In this document: positions 1 to 6,625 of the stretch, one piece after another | Layout: each line of letters opens with the position of its first letter | Position numbering within the stretch: position 1 is the stretch's first letter | Source: Bacteroidales bacterium | GTDB lineage: Bacteria > Bacteroidota > Bacteroidia > Bacteroidales > JAAUTT01 | Assembly (NCBI GenBank): GCA_012031335.1 | Contig: JAAUTT010000114.1 | Span: 1-9,342, forward strand | Reading direction: 5' to 3' | DNA: 9,342 bases | Translations under genes and position numbers: made by a program | The notes under the pieces: model-generated | What the model was told of the DNA's origin: nothing | The model's input: the letters and a program-made list of their open reading frames with translations, nothing else | Databases searched by the model: none

Positions 1-448
1 TTTTTAATGAAACAAAAAGGAGAAACTGAAATTTGGTACCAAAGCCATGGAAGGTGCTGGTAAGGGTTCTGCTATAGGAGGTGCCGTAGGAGCTGTGGCA
101 GGGGTTATTGCCGCTCTTGGAACAAGCCTGGCTATACCAGGATTGGGTCTTGTAATTGCGGGACCTATAGCTGCTGGTCTGGCTGGGGCTGGAGCAGGAG
201 GATTTACAGGTGGTCTGATAGGTGCTTTAATTGGATGGGGAATCCCCGAAGAGAGAGCTCGCATATACGAATCGAAACTTAAGGAAGGAGGTATCGTAAT
301 GGGGGTAAGTCCAAGAGACAGGGCCGATGAAGAATACATCGAAAACGACTGGCGCGAAAACAGAGTTGAGGATATTTACGGAACAAGCAACCGTGACCTT
401 AGCCATGAATATGATGGAGGGTCAGAAGATAGAAAATGGAACGGGTAA
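1..448 (+). CDS. Glycine-zipper general stress protein (C-terminal part, 5' cut, frameshifted)
   Basis: This is the C-terminal portion of a stress protein of the kind found in Bacteroidota and cyanobacteria, with an N-terminal YflT-like domain (outside the window) and a long Gly/Ala membrane hairpin. From the ATG at 47 the frame is open for 133 residues. Residues about 4-68 are a dense glycine zipper (GxxxG repeats such as GGAVGAVAG and GAGAGG) expected to insert in or associate with a membrane. A conserved-looking tail follows with IPEERARIYE and KEGGIVMGV, then a hydrophilic acidic end. The ATG at 47 is probably not the start. The same frame reads KEKLKFGTKAMEG upstream of it, and NETK lies in the neighbouring frame, joined if one A is missing from the run at 14-18. 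An extra T at 32-34 is an alternative explanation. Function beyond stress association is unknown. The family call is from remembered motifs. Confidence 0.75.
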
Positions 449-460
449 AAAAACGGGAGA

Positions 461-491
461 GGGTGTTCATTTATGAAACACCCTTTCCTTT
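461..491 (+). terminator. Rho-independent terminator after the glycine-zipper gene
   Basis: GGGTGTT at 461-467 pairs with AACACCC at 477-483. The stem extends by CAT/ATG (468-470 with 473-475) around a single bulged A and closes on a 2-base TT, so the innermost pairs probably open. A T-rich run, tttcctttttat, follows directly. It starts 13 bases after the stop codon of the stress gene and separates it from the small membrane protein downstream. Confidence 0.75.
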
Positions 492-571
492 TTATATTAG
501 AAATAATAAAATAGAACCGTAGTTTGATTTTCTTCCGAACATCCCATGAAATTTAAATTTAAATCGTAAAT

Positions 572-781
572 ATGAAAAATTGTTTTAACATCATAGCTGT
601 TATTCTGATTGTTATTTGGGCCGTAGGGTTTTTGTATATGCCTTGGGAGCTCTTGTTCACCTTTTACTCATTCTGGCCATTTGTTATTATTGCATTCAGA
701 GTTGCCCGGGGAACTAAATCACGACCTCCCGAACGAAGAGGTATACGGAAGTATCCTGAAGATACACGTTTTAATAATTAA
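572..781 (+). CDS. Small lmo0937-type membrane protein with charged tail
   Basis: A 69-residue protein with two hydrophobic segments, residues about 5-23 (IIAVILIVIWAVGFLYM) and 27-42 (ELLFTFYSFWPFVIIAF), followed by a basic tail with RPPERRG. The first segment closely resembles the IAVILIIAWAIGF pattern of the 52-residue protein at 4150-4308, which fits the lmo0937/DUF5670 family of tiny membrane proteins. No biochemical function is known for the family, which is often found beside general-stress genes. This copy is longer than usual, has aromatic residues in the second segment and carries an extra C-terminal tail of about 25 residues. The leader just before the ATG is AT-rich with no Shine-Dalgarno. 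The deaminase gene begins 5 bases after the stop, suggesting co-transcription. The family call is moderately sure, since the second segment has diverged. Confidence 0.6.
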   Translation: MKNCFNIIAVILIVIWAVGFLYMPWELLFTFYSFWPFVIIAFRVARGTKSRPPERRGIRKYPEDTRFNN

Positions 782-786
782 ATTAT

Positions 787-1259
787 ATGGTAACGGAAGA
801 CGACATACATTTTATGCAATTGGCTGTAGATTTATCACAATATGCTCTTGATAGTGGAAGGTGGTCCGTTTGGAGCCCTATTGTAAAGACCGAGATATAT
901 TGGCAGTTCGGGAAATTGTGTTATCGGGATACCGATCCCTGTGCCATGCCGAAGTTCTTGCTGTTCGTGATGCATGCAATAAACTTAAATCGCTCGACTT
1001 ATCTGGTTGCCGTATCTATACCTCATCCGAACCCTGCCCTATGTGTTTGGCAGCAATTTATTGGGCACAAATCAGTTCAATTTATTATTGTGTTTCAGAG
1101 GATGAAACGTTAGGATTCGGATATGCAGATAAGAATTTATCGGAGGAACTCCGCAAACCAAAGGAAAATAGAAAATTAAAGTTAATTCATGTGCCTAACG
1201 GAAAAGCGCTTGGCATTTTTGAGAAGAATCTTTACAAAACAGGAATCCGGCAAACCTGA
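787..1259 (+). CDS. Guanine-deaminase-like nucleoside deaminase, multiply frameshifted
   Basis: A cytidine-deaminase-fold enzyme of the GuaD/TadA group, which hydrolytically deaminates a purine base using zinc. The N-terminus is intact (DDIHFMQLAVDLSQYALDSG). The C-terminal half from about 946 is also intact, with HAEVLAVRDAC (zinc His and catalytic Glu), the zinc-binding PCPMC in TSSEPCPMCLAAIYWA, and a tail with KPKENRKLK. EPCPMCLxAIYWA and the C-terminal extension favour guanine deaminase over tRNA adenosine deaminase. Between 858 and 947 the frame changes six times. The expected motifs can be read piecewise: GGPFGA at 860-877, IV at 880-885, KDRDILAV at 886-908, GNCVIG at 911-928, and TDPCA at 931-945. 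Most changes fit a lost base in a short run. Restored length is about 159 residues, matching the family (about 156). As written it would not make active enzyme. The cause could be poor consensus or real decay. Confidence 0.75.
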
Positions 1260-1550
1260 AGTTCCAAATAAAAATTGTGCAATATTTTCCCCTTATGGCA
1301 GCTTTTTGCGAGTTATGCTGCTACTATCCTGTTATGTACTAATATTTTAGTTTTTGGCATAGAATTTCCATTATAACAGCCTATCCACTTTACTTGTTTT
1401 TAACTCTTTAAACATGAATAGTAAAAAGTTATTCCGGGGACTTGTTATGAAACATACCCGTTATCTGATGAATGGGATTTTTTTCTCAGATATAACCTCT
1501 GCTAATTCTACAGGGTTAATGACAGCAATTTTTTTCGCTGATTACGATAA
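1260..1550 (+). other. Gene-poor stretch of about 290 bases
   Basis: No recognised gene or RNA is visible. A short open frame starts at the ATG at 1414 and would make 51 residues, ending at 1569. It resembles no family I know but may be the front of the broken gene that follows. TAGTTTTTG at 1348-1356 is one base away in spacing from the Bacteroidota promoter element TAnnTTTG and lies about 60 bases upstream of that ATG; it is only a weak candidate. No good terminator was found after the deaminase stop. Confidence 0.4.
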
Positions 1551-1778
1551 TTGGCGCTTTTTATATTAATATTTTTTTTGGTTTTGCTTTTTCCATTTGC
1601 GGTATTTATCGATCTGGGACGAATACTTTATGTTTTGGAAATTAAGGCTTTCAGGAGAATTAATAATTACGAACCAATTATGCAAGTGCGAAGAAATACC
1701 ATATACCTTTTAAACATAGGCACAAGGCTGGCGTTCCTGATTATGAAACAAACCGATTTATTTATCCATAAATTTTAG
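1551..1778 (+). CDS. Hypothetical protein with one N-terminal membrane segment
   Basis: Not recognised. The frame opens at a TTG directly after an in-frame stop and encodes 75 residues. The first 21 are strongly hydrophobic (ALFILIFFLVLLFPFAVFI), typical of a single membrane anchor. The rest is mixed and basic (RRINNYEP, QVRRNT, HKF). The TTG start is doubtful. A T-run at 1558-1562 would, with one more T, join this frame to the ATG frame starting at 1414. The TTTT at 1774-1777, with one T fewer, would run it into the next ORF as HKFSSMAITSNK. It may therefore be the middle of one protein of about 207 residues rather than a gene of its own. Confidence 0.35.
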   Translation: MALFILIFFLVLLFPFAVFIDLGRILYVLEIKAFRRINNYEPIMQVRRNTIYLLNIGTRLAFLIMKQTDLFIHKF

Positions 1779-1782
1779 TTCC

Positions 1783-2037
1783 ATGGCAATTACTTCGAAC
1801 AAAATATTCATTCAATCAAAGCAGGATAACGTTTTGTTTCATCTGCTACTCACCGGGGAGGGTAAGGTTGAGCCCTTCCCTGAATTTGATATTGATGTAA
1901 TCAGAGAAGATAAAGATCAGGAAATTAATAAACCGAAAATTGACAAGGATCCGGCAGAAAATGAAAATGATACAAAAGATAAAAAACTGGAGACTGATAG
2001 CGTGAAGAGGTTGAGTAAAAAATTCCCCTTATTGTAG
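1783..2037 (+). CDS. Hypothetical protein with acidic, lysine-rich C-terminus
   Basis: Not recognised. The frame gives 84 residues. The first half looks folded (KIFIQSKQDNVLFHLLLTGEG, then VEPFPEFDIDVI). The second half is highly charged low-complexity sequence rich in D, E, K and N (for example DKDPAENENDTKDKK) and probably disordered, ending in KKFPLL. There is no cysteine, signal peptide or membrane segment. It follows the previous ORF by 4 bases. The two frames fuse if one T is removed at 1774-1777, so this may be the C-terminal part of a single membrane-anchored protein. About 110 bases with nothing recognisable separate it from the ferritin-like gene downstream. Confidence 0.4.
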   Translation: MAITSNKIFIQSKQDNVLFHLLLTGEGKVEPFPEFDIDVIREDKDQEINKPKIDKDPAENENDTKDKKLETDSVKRLSKKFPLL

Positions 2038-2149
2038 TTCTTTTTAGGCCTGGTCGCCCATGTTGATTAGTAATAATGTTTTGTTAATCAATGTTATAAG
2101 TTGTGTGGCACAGTTTTTAACCTCTTTTATGCAAACAAAGAGAAGTATC

Positions 2150-2674
2150 ATGGAAACGTCAACATACCCTAAAACGAAAATTTACAATACGCGACTTGAG
2201 AAATTCTTTGTTGAAGAATTGAAAGAAATATACGGAGCAGAGCGGTACTTTCAGAATAGCCTTGGTAAAATGAGGGATGCTGCCACCAATAAAAAACTTA
2301 TTAAGGTACTCAACGATCAGAAAAGAGTGACAATAGACCAGATGTCGCGATTAGAAGATGCTTTTCGATGCTTGGGTAAACGAATTGAGTTTTTAAGATG
2401 TGAAGTCATGGAAAATCTGGTAAAACAAACATGGTATTCCATAGAAAAAACTGCTGGTAACTCAAAGGCCATGGATGTAGCATTAATTCATTCCTGTCAT
2501 AAAATCAGGCATTTTGAAGTAGCAGCATATCATGGTTTGATTTCGATGGCAGAAACGTTGGATTATTGCAAAATCAAACAACTTCTGAACGAAACGCTGC
2601 AGGAAGATAAAGAAGCAGTTGAAATGTTTTCACTGCTTCCTAAGTGGGAAATTACTTATCAAAGCGCCAATTAA
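2150..2674 (+). CDS. DUF892 (YciE/YciF-like) ferritin-like protein
   Basis: A 174-residue helical-bundle protein of the ferritin-like DUF892 family, the group of Escherichia coli YciE and YciF, which is linked to stress and whose biochemical role is unsettled. Family landmarks in order are FFVEELKEIYGAE (19-31), a second helix with RLEDAF (67-72), ALIHSCHKIRHFEVAAYHG (111-129), and LLNETLQEDKEA (145-156). The second helix departs from the usual HLxET pattern: Gln57 stands where His is expected and Val60 where Glu is expected, so metal binding may be weakened. The frame stays open upstream to an ATG at 2060, but the added residues are not family-like. The ATG at 2150 gives the normal length and has AAAGAGAAG just upstream. 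The stop touches the ATG of the DUF4142 gene, so the two are surely co-transcribed. Confidence 0.85.
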   Translation: METSTYPKTKIYNTRLEKFFVEELKEIYGAERYFQNSLGKMRDAATNKKLIKVLNDQKRVTIDQMSRLEDAFRCLGKRIEFLRCEVMENLVKQTWYSIEKTAGNSKAMDVALIHSCHKIRHFEVAAYHGLISMAETLDYCKIKQLLNETLQEDKEAVEMFSLLPKWEITYQSAN

Positions 2675-3244
2675 ATGAAAATTAAGATTTTATACTTTGT
2701 TGCTTTTGTTTTGATCCTGGAAGGATGCCGGCAGAAAACCGATCCAAAACTAGTTTCAGAATCGGTTATCTCAGAATCGGACAACAAAACAAAATTTGTT
2801 ATTGATACAACAGCCGATGCTGAATACATGGTCGACTCTTATTCAAACGGATTATATGCAATTCAGCTGGCTGAGCTTGTGAAGTATAAAACGGATAATG
2901 CTAATGTAAAGACTGTTGCAAGTAAAATTTCGGATACGCAAAAAAAAATCGTAAGCGAAAATTGGAGATTTGGCTAACAAGAAAAAAAATTTCCTTGCCA
3001 TCCAATCTTAATCTGCAGCAAAGGAGCAAGCTCAAAGAGCTTAGCGATCAGCACTCTCAGGTTCTGGAAAAAGGAATTTATGAATCAAATTGAAAATAGC
3101 CACAAGAAGGAAATCGGCATTTTTGAAAAACTCTCTACAGAGTCCGAAGACAATGAAATTTCAGCTCTTGCTATCTATTGCCTTTCGGCTGTGCGGTCGC
3201 AATACGAAGAAGTTATTGCCATAAAAGACAGAATGGAATTTTAA
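2675..3244 (+). CDS. DUF4142 lipoprotein (frameshifted)
   Basis: A predicted envelope lipoprotein of the DUF4142 family, a ferritin-like helical bundle common in Bacteroidota and Proteobacteria whose function is not established. The signal peptide ends in a lipobox-like LILEGC with Cys18 as the lipidation site. The mature part begins AEYMVDSYSNGLYAIQLAEL and continues with ASKISDTQKKIVSE. The frame then breaks three times, each explained by one extra base: the A-run 2958-2961, the A-run 2982-2989 and the run 3068-3074. Removing these gives GDLANKKKISLPSNL, QQRSKLKELSDQHSQVLEKEF, MNQIENSHKKEIGIFEKL and an end at IKDRMEF, 188 residues in all, normal for the family. As written, translation stops at 2977 after 100 residues. 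It starts directly on the stop of the DUF892 gene, a pairing of two ferritin-like stress proteins. Confidence 0.8.
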
Positions 3245-3258
3245 ACAAAAAGATGATT

Positions 3259-3907
3259 ATGAAAAAGTCAATTACAAAATATGGATTTATAGCACTTTTA
3301 ATAAGTGGCCTTATGTCGGTTCAACAATTATCGGGACAGGACGATGAATTTATGGAAGGTTAGTTTCGGTTTAAAAGCAGGCCTAAATATCTCGAATCTG
3401 TATGATACAAAAGGTGAGGAATTTGATTCGGAATCAAAATTGGGTCTTGCTTTTGGCGGATTTTTATCACTGCCGTTAGGGAAATATATTGGATTTCAAC
3501 CCGAAGTTATGTATTCTCAAAAGGGATTTACCGGTACCGGTTCAGTTTTAACAGTTGATTACGAGTATAAGAGAAACACCGATTACATTGATGTTCCCTT
3601 ACAGCTTCAGATAAAACCGGTACCAGTAGTTACTATACTGGTTGGTCCACAGTATTCATTTTTAATTAATAAGGGATTTGATTTAAAATCCGGATCATTA
3701 TCTGTTGATCAACAAAATGATATCGAAAATAATAACATCCGGAAGAATATTTTAGGAGCTGTAGCAGGATTGGATATTAACTTTTCTAATCTGGTAGTTT
3801 CCGGCCGTTTATCCTGGGATTTACAACATAACGATGGCGAGGGAAATGCGGTATCGCCAAGGTATAAAAATACAGTGGCTCAGATTGCAATTGGACTTCG
3901 ATTCTAA
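3259..3907 (+). CDS. PorT-like outer-membrane beta-barrel protein (frameshifted)
   Basis: A small outer-membrane beta-barrel of the PorT/OMP_b-brl_2 type widespread in Bacteroidota. A signal peptide covers residues 1 to about 26 (MKKSITKYGFIALLISGLMS, then a cut near LSGQ). Alternating amphipathic strands follow: FGLKAGLNISNLY, GLAFGGFLSLPLGKYIGFQPEVMYSQKG, YIDVPLQLQIKPVPVVTILVGPQYSFLI, LGAVAGLDINFSNLVVSGRLSW, and a closing VAQIAIGLRF that ends in aromatic Phe, as barrels recognised by BAM do. The signal peptide and barrel lie in different frames. Deleting one G at 3358-3359 fuses them as DEFMEVSFGLKAG and gives 215 residues. The ATG at 3253 is an alternative start adding two residues. It follows the DUF4142 gene by 14 bases. 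The ligand or role is unknown; members of this fold range from secretion components to uncharacterised proteins. Confidence 0.8.
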
Positions 3908-3929
3908 TATAAACTAAAACTCTGAAATT

Positions 3930-4116
3930 ATGAATAAAACGATCTTTAAAGGTAACTGGAATGAGGTTAAAAGGAAAATTAAAACAAAAATTTTCCACGC
4001 TAACTGATGATGATCTTATGTATGAAGAAGGGAAAGAAGACGAACTTTATGGACGCCTTCAGAAAAAACTTGGCAAAACGAACGAAGAAGTTCGGTCTAT
4101 GCTTAGCGATTTATAA
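3930..4116 (+). CDS. CsbD-like stress protein (frameshifted)
   Basis: A 61-residue CsbD-family protein, small, highly charged and soluble. The Bacillus namesake belongs to the SigB general stress regulon; the molecular function is unknown. The start reads FKGNWNEVK, the family hallmark. The rest of the hallmark lies one frame over: [15 protein letters not shown], then [23 protein letters not shown]. Removing one A from the AAAA run at 3969-3972 joins both halves exactly and gives the usual family length. As written, the frame stops after 25 residues. It lies 22 bases after the outer-membrane barrel gene and 33 bases before the next small membrane protein, inside the proposed stress operon. 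Confidence 0.85.
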
Positions 4117-4149
4117 TAAATGTTCAAATAATCCTAAAACTTGAGAAAA

Positions 4150-4308
4150 ATGGGAAGTTTACTTTATATCATAGCAGTAATATTAATCATAGCATGGGCT
4201 ATTGGTTTTTTCGCCTACTCGGCTGGTTCCTTAATTCATATTTTGCTTGTTATTGCGATTATAGCAGTTATCCTAAGACTTATAAGAGGCGGTACGAGCG
4301 CTGTGTAA
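4150..4308 (+). CDS. lmo0937-family small membrane protein
   Basis: A 52-residue hydrophobic protein. Residues 4-22 (LLYIIAVILIIAWAIGFFA) and 26-45 (AGSLIHILLVIAIIAVILRL) form two membrane segments, with the short tail IRGGTSAV. This matches the lmo0937/DUF5670 family, whose members are almost always 45-55 residues long with this layout. No function is known; these genes often sit with CsbD, YtxH and other stress genes, as here. The frame is intact, one of the few small genes in the window without an indel. It shares the IAVILI-IWA-GF core with the protein at 572-781, so the two are probably paralogues. Confidence 0.8.
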   Translation: MGSLLYIIAVILIIAWAIGFFAYSAGSLIHILLVIAIIAVILRLIRGGTSAV

Positions 4309-4344
4309 TTTTTAGCTCATAATCATTAATTAAAAGAAACAATC

Positions 4345-4928
4345 ATGGGACCTCACAATAATGAAAAATGCAGCCAATGTAAAATGAGAATGCAATCCGA
4401 ATTACAAAAACTCGGGTTGCATTACCGGGAAATTGGCCCCGATCAAAAATTTAAAGGTGTTATTTCTCCCGAGCAACGGGATAAAATTAACCTTACTCTT
4501 CGTAAGTATGGCCTCGAACTTATCGGGAGCCATAAAAACGTTATCATCGATAAAATAAAAAATATAATCATGGAATTGGTTAACAATTCCGATGAGCAGC
4601 ATAAACAAATCTTTCAACCTATATTAGTGACAGGTTAAATTATGCATATACATACCTGGCTAATATATTCTCCGAAAATGAAGGTATATCAATCGAAAAG
4701 TTTTATATCACTCAAAAAATTGAGCGGGTAAAAGAAATGTTGTTAGTTGATCAGCTCAACTTAACTGAAATAGCTTATACCTTAAATTATAGCAGCGTTG
4801 CACACCTTTCTAATCAATTTAAAAAAATTACAGGTTTAACACCTTCACAGTTTAAGGAACTCAAAAGGAAAAAGCTATACATTCTAAAAGAGAATAAAAA
4901 TGAAAGTCTTGTAAGTAATTATGCCTAG
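4345..4928 (+). CDS. AraC-family regulator with HMA-like N-terminal domain (frameshifted)
   Basis: A predicted transcription factor of the short Bacteroidota type, with a heavy-metal-associated (HMA)-like N-terminal domain in place of the usual cupin sensor. Residues 1 to about 65 look like a ferredoxin-fold domain: a cysteine pair KCSQC (Cys9, Cys12) sits where HMA domains bind metal, followed by LQKLGLHYREIG and LRKYGLELIG. A linker IDKIKNIIMELVNNSDEQ leads to the AraC domain: YISDRLNYAYTYLANIFSE, ISIEKFYITQKIERVKEML, LNLTEIAYTLNYSSVAHLS, FKKITGLTPSQFK. The two parts are in different frames; one T missing from the TTT at 4612-4614 restores 194 residues. As written the first frame ends at 4638 without any DNA-binding domain. 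It sits inside the stress operon, 36 bases after the previous gene and 29 before ytxH, so it may control its own operon (inference). Confidence 0.85.
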
Positions 4929-4957
4929 AAAATTTATTAACCACTAAATAAAACACC

Positions 4958-5233
4958 ATGAGTACAGGAAAAATGTTATTGGGAATTATGGCTGGCGCAG
5001 CCGCAGGTGCAGTTCTTGGAATTTTATTTGCGCCTGACAAGGGAACTGAAACCCGCAGAAAAATTATGGAACGCGGAAATGATTACGTTTCGGATCTGAA
5101 AGAAAAATTTAACGACTTTATTGATAATCTCACCGAAAGATACGAATCCGTCAAGGACGATGCTTCGGAATATGCCCAGAATCCATCATATGGGGCAGAC
5201 GATTTCCAGAAAGATGTTCGTTCCCAATTGTAA
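4958..5233 (+). CDS. YtxH domain membrane protein
   Basis: A 91-residue protein of the YtxH family. Residues 4-26 form one glycine- and alanine-rich membrane segment (KMLLGIMAGAAAGAVLGILF). The family hallmark APDKGTETRRKI follows directly (APxxGxxxR). The rest is a charged helical region with likely coiled-coil character (DLKEKFNDFIDNLTERYESVKDDA). Bacillus YtxH is a general-stress protein; the molecular role is unknown. The frame is intact. It is the last gene before a strong terminator and therefore the probable end of the stress operon. Confidence 0.85.
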   Translation: MSTGKMLLGIMAGAAAGAVLGILFAPDKGTETRRKIMERGNDYVSDLKEKFNDFIDNLTERYESVKDDASEYAQNPSYGADDFQKDVRSQL

Positions 5234-5248
5234 ACCATAAATCAGATA

Positions 5249-5290
5249 CACCCGGATGATCAAAAATTTAATGGTTATCCGGGTTTCTTT
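5249..5290 (+). terminator. Rho-independent terminator ending the stress operon
   Basis: ACCCGGAT at 5250-5257 pairs perfectly with ATCCGGGT at 5277-5284, an 8-base stem with a 19-base AT-rich loop, followed by TTTCTTTTG. It begins 16 bases after the ytxH stop and is well placed to end the transcript running from about 2150. Confidence 0.75.
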
Positions 5291-5297
5291 TGTTACT

Positions 5298-5320
5298 CCT
5301 TTCTGTTTTTAACAGAAGGG
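5298..5320 (+). promoter_or_regulatory. Strong hairpin in the leader of ndh
   Basis: CCTTTCTGTT at 5298-5307 and AACAGAAGGG at 5311-5320 form a 10-base stem (one G-U wobble) closed by only TTT. It lies 17 bases before the ndh ATG. The downstream bases (TTATTAATTATTTTG) are only partly T-rich, so it could be a second terminator, an mRNA-stabilising or translational element, or an operator with dyad symmetry. I cannot choose between these from sequence. Confidence 0.5.
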
Positions 5321-5337
5321 TTATTAATTATTTTGTT

Positions 5338-6621
5338 ATGAGAGCAAAGATACCTGAGGTTAAGCAAAGTCGTATTGTAATAATTGGTGGTGGCTTTGCT
5401 GGTCTCAACCTTTTGCAACGTTTAAAAAAAAGAATTTTCAGATCGTTTTAATCGTATCAGCATAACTATCACCAGTTTCAACCATTGTTTATCTAGGTTG
5501 CAACATCAGGACTGGAACCAAGTTCCATATCGTTTCCTTTTCGAAGGATGTTTCAGTCCCGCCGCAATATTTTTATCCGCATTACCCAGGTTACCTCGAT
5601 CGATACCCAAAATAAGCGTGTTATAACTAAAATAGGGCATGTGAACTACGATTATCTGGTAATCGCATCGGGTGTCGAAACCAATTATTTTGGGAACGAA
5701 CACTTCAGGGAAAAGTCTTTCCCGATGAAATCAGTTCCCGAAGCCTTACTTTTAAGAAATACACTGCTTCAGAACCTCGAAAATGCTTTGATTACTGATG
5801 ATCCTGACGAACGAAAGGGATTACTGAACCTTGTAATTATTGGTGGCGGTCCTACAGGTGTTGAACTTTCGGGTGCAATTGCAGAAATGAAAAAATTTGT
5901 TCTACCTAAGGATTATCCGGAGCTCGACTTCAATGAAATGAATATACACCTGGTAGAAGCCTTACCGGCACTTTTAAATGCAATGTCACGAAAATCGTCC
6001 GAAACTGCTATGGATTACCTCAAAAGTTTAGGTGTAAATATTCTAATAAATAAAAAGGTAAAGGATTATGATGGTAGAAATGTTGTTTTTGCAGATGATA
6101 CAGTAATCCGCAGTAATATGATGATATGGACTGCTGGTGTTAGTGCGGTTAAATTTCAGGGACTGCCTCCTGAAGTTTTTGGGCGGGCAGGACGTATTCT
6201 TGTTAACCGTTATAATATTGTGAAGGGGTTTAGCGATATTTTTGCTATTGGCGATGTTGCTCTCATGACCGAAGAAAAATATCCCAATGGACATCCTCAG
6301 GTAGCTCAGGTGGCCATTCAACAAGCAAAATGCCTGGGCAAAAATATATGTAACATAAAAGAAAATAAGGAACTCATACCCTTTACCTACAAGGATAAAG
6401 GAAGTATGGCTACTGTAGGTCACAACCTGGCTGTTGCCGATTTACCAGGCATTACACTTAAAGGTTTTATTGCGTGGTTAATCTGGATGTTTATTCACCT
6501 GGTTTCGCTCATTGGGTTTAAAAATCAGGTGATTACATTTATTAACTGGATGTGGAACTATATTACCTACGACCAATCCTTAAGGTTGATAATCAAACCA
6601 TCGTCGAAACCTAAAACTTAG
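5338..6621 (+). CDS. ndh: Type II NADH:quinone oxidoreductase (frameshifted N-terminus)
   Basis: A non-proton-pumping NADH dehydrogenase that passes electrons from NADH through FAD to the quinone pool at the cytoplasmic membrane face. Landmarks are the FAD dinucleotide motif IVIIGGGFAG (residues 13-22), VNYDYLVIASGVETNYFGNE, the NADH-binding IIGGGPTGVELSG (near residue 167), the second FAD contact FAIGDVALM (near 302), HPQVAQVAIQQAK, and a C-terminal hydrophobic helix (WLIWMFIHLVSLIGF) for membrane attachment. Between 5424 and 5496 the frame is broken: one A missing at 5424-5431, an extra T near 5455, and a lost T (5488-5490) compensated by an extra T at 5494, which creates an apparent TAG. 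Corrected, this stretch reads FQIVLIDQHNYHQFQPLFYQVATSG, the expected family sequence, and the total is 427 residues. From 5497 onward the frame is intact. Only 4 bases separate it from the convergent mlaD. Confidence 0.9.
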
Positions 6622-6625
6622 TAAA

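Noticed and set aside
286..301. A near-perfect Shine-Dalgarno (GGAGGT) followed by an in-frame ATG inside the glycine-zipper gene, suggesting an internal start.
   Set aside because: The bases encode the conserved-looking KEGG...VMGV stretch of the family, and Bacteroidota rely little on Shine-Dalgarno pairing. A 50-residue tail product is not supported otherwise.
4..339. Long minus-strand open frame opposite the glycine-zipper gene, rich in Pro and Ala.
   Set aside because: It is the complement of Gly/Ala codons and has no recognisable domain.
551..564. Perfect 14-base palindrome ATTTAAATTTAAAT just before the gene at 572, a possible operator.
   Set aside because: It is built only of A and T in an AT-rich leader where such palindromes arise easily, and no second copy was noticed.
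2060..2149. An N-terminal hydrophobic extension on the DUF892 protein from an upstream ATG, which would make it membrane-anchored.
   Set aside because: The added 30 residues have no family resemblance, and starting at 2150 gives the usual length. The open frame is likely chance.
3930..4020. Programmed frameshifting considered for csbD and the other genes broken at A-runs.
   Set aside because: The breaks occur in unrelated genes, in both directions, at ordinary short runs and without downstream stimulatory structures, which does not fit a programmed mechanism.
5494..5496. In-frame TAG in ndh considered as recoding or a programmed stop.
   Set aside because: It arises from a lost T and an extra T a few bases apart; shifting them gives the expected LFYQVATSG. 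Other indels surround it, so recoding is not needed.
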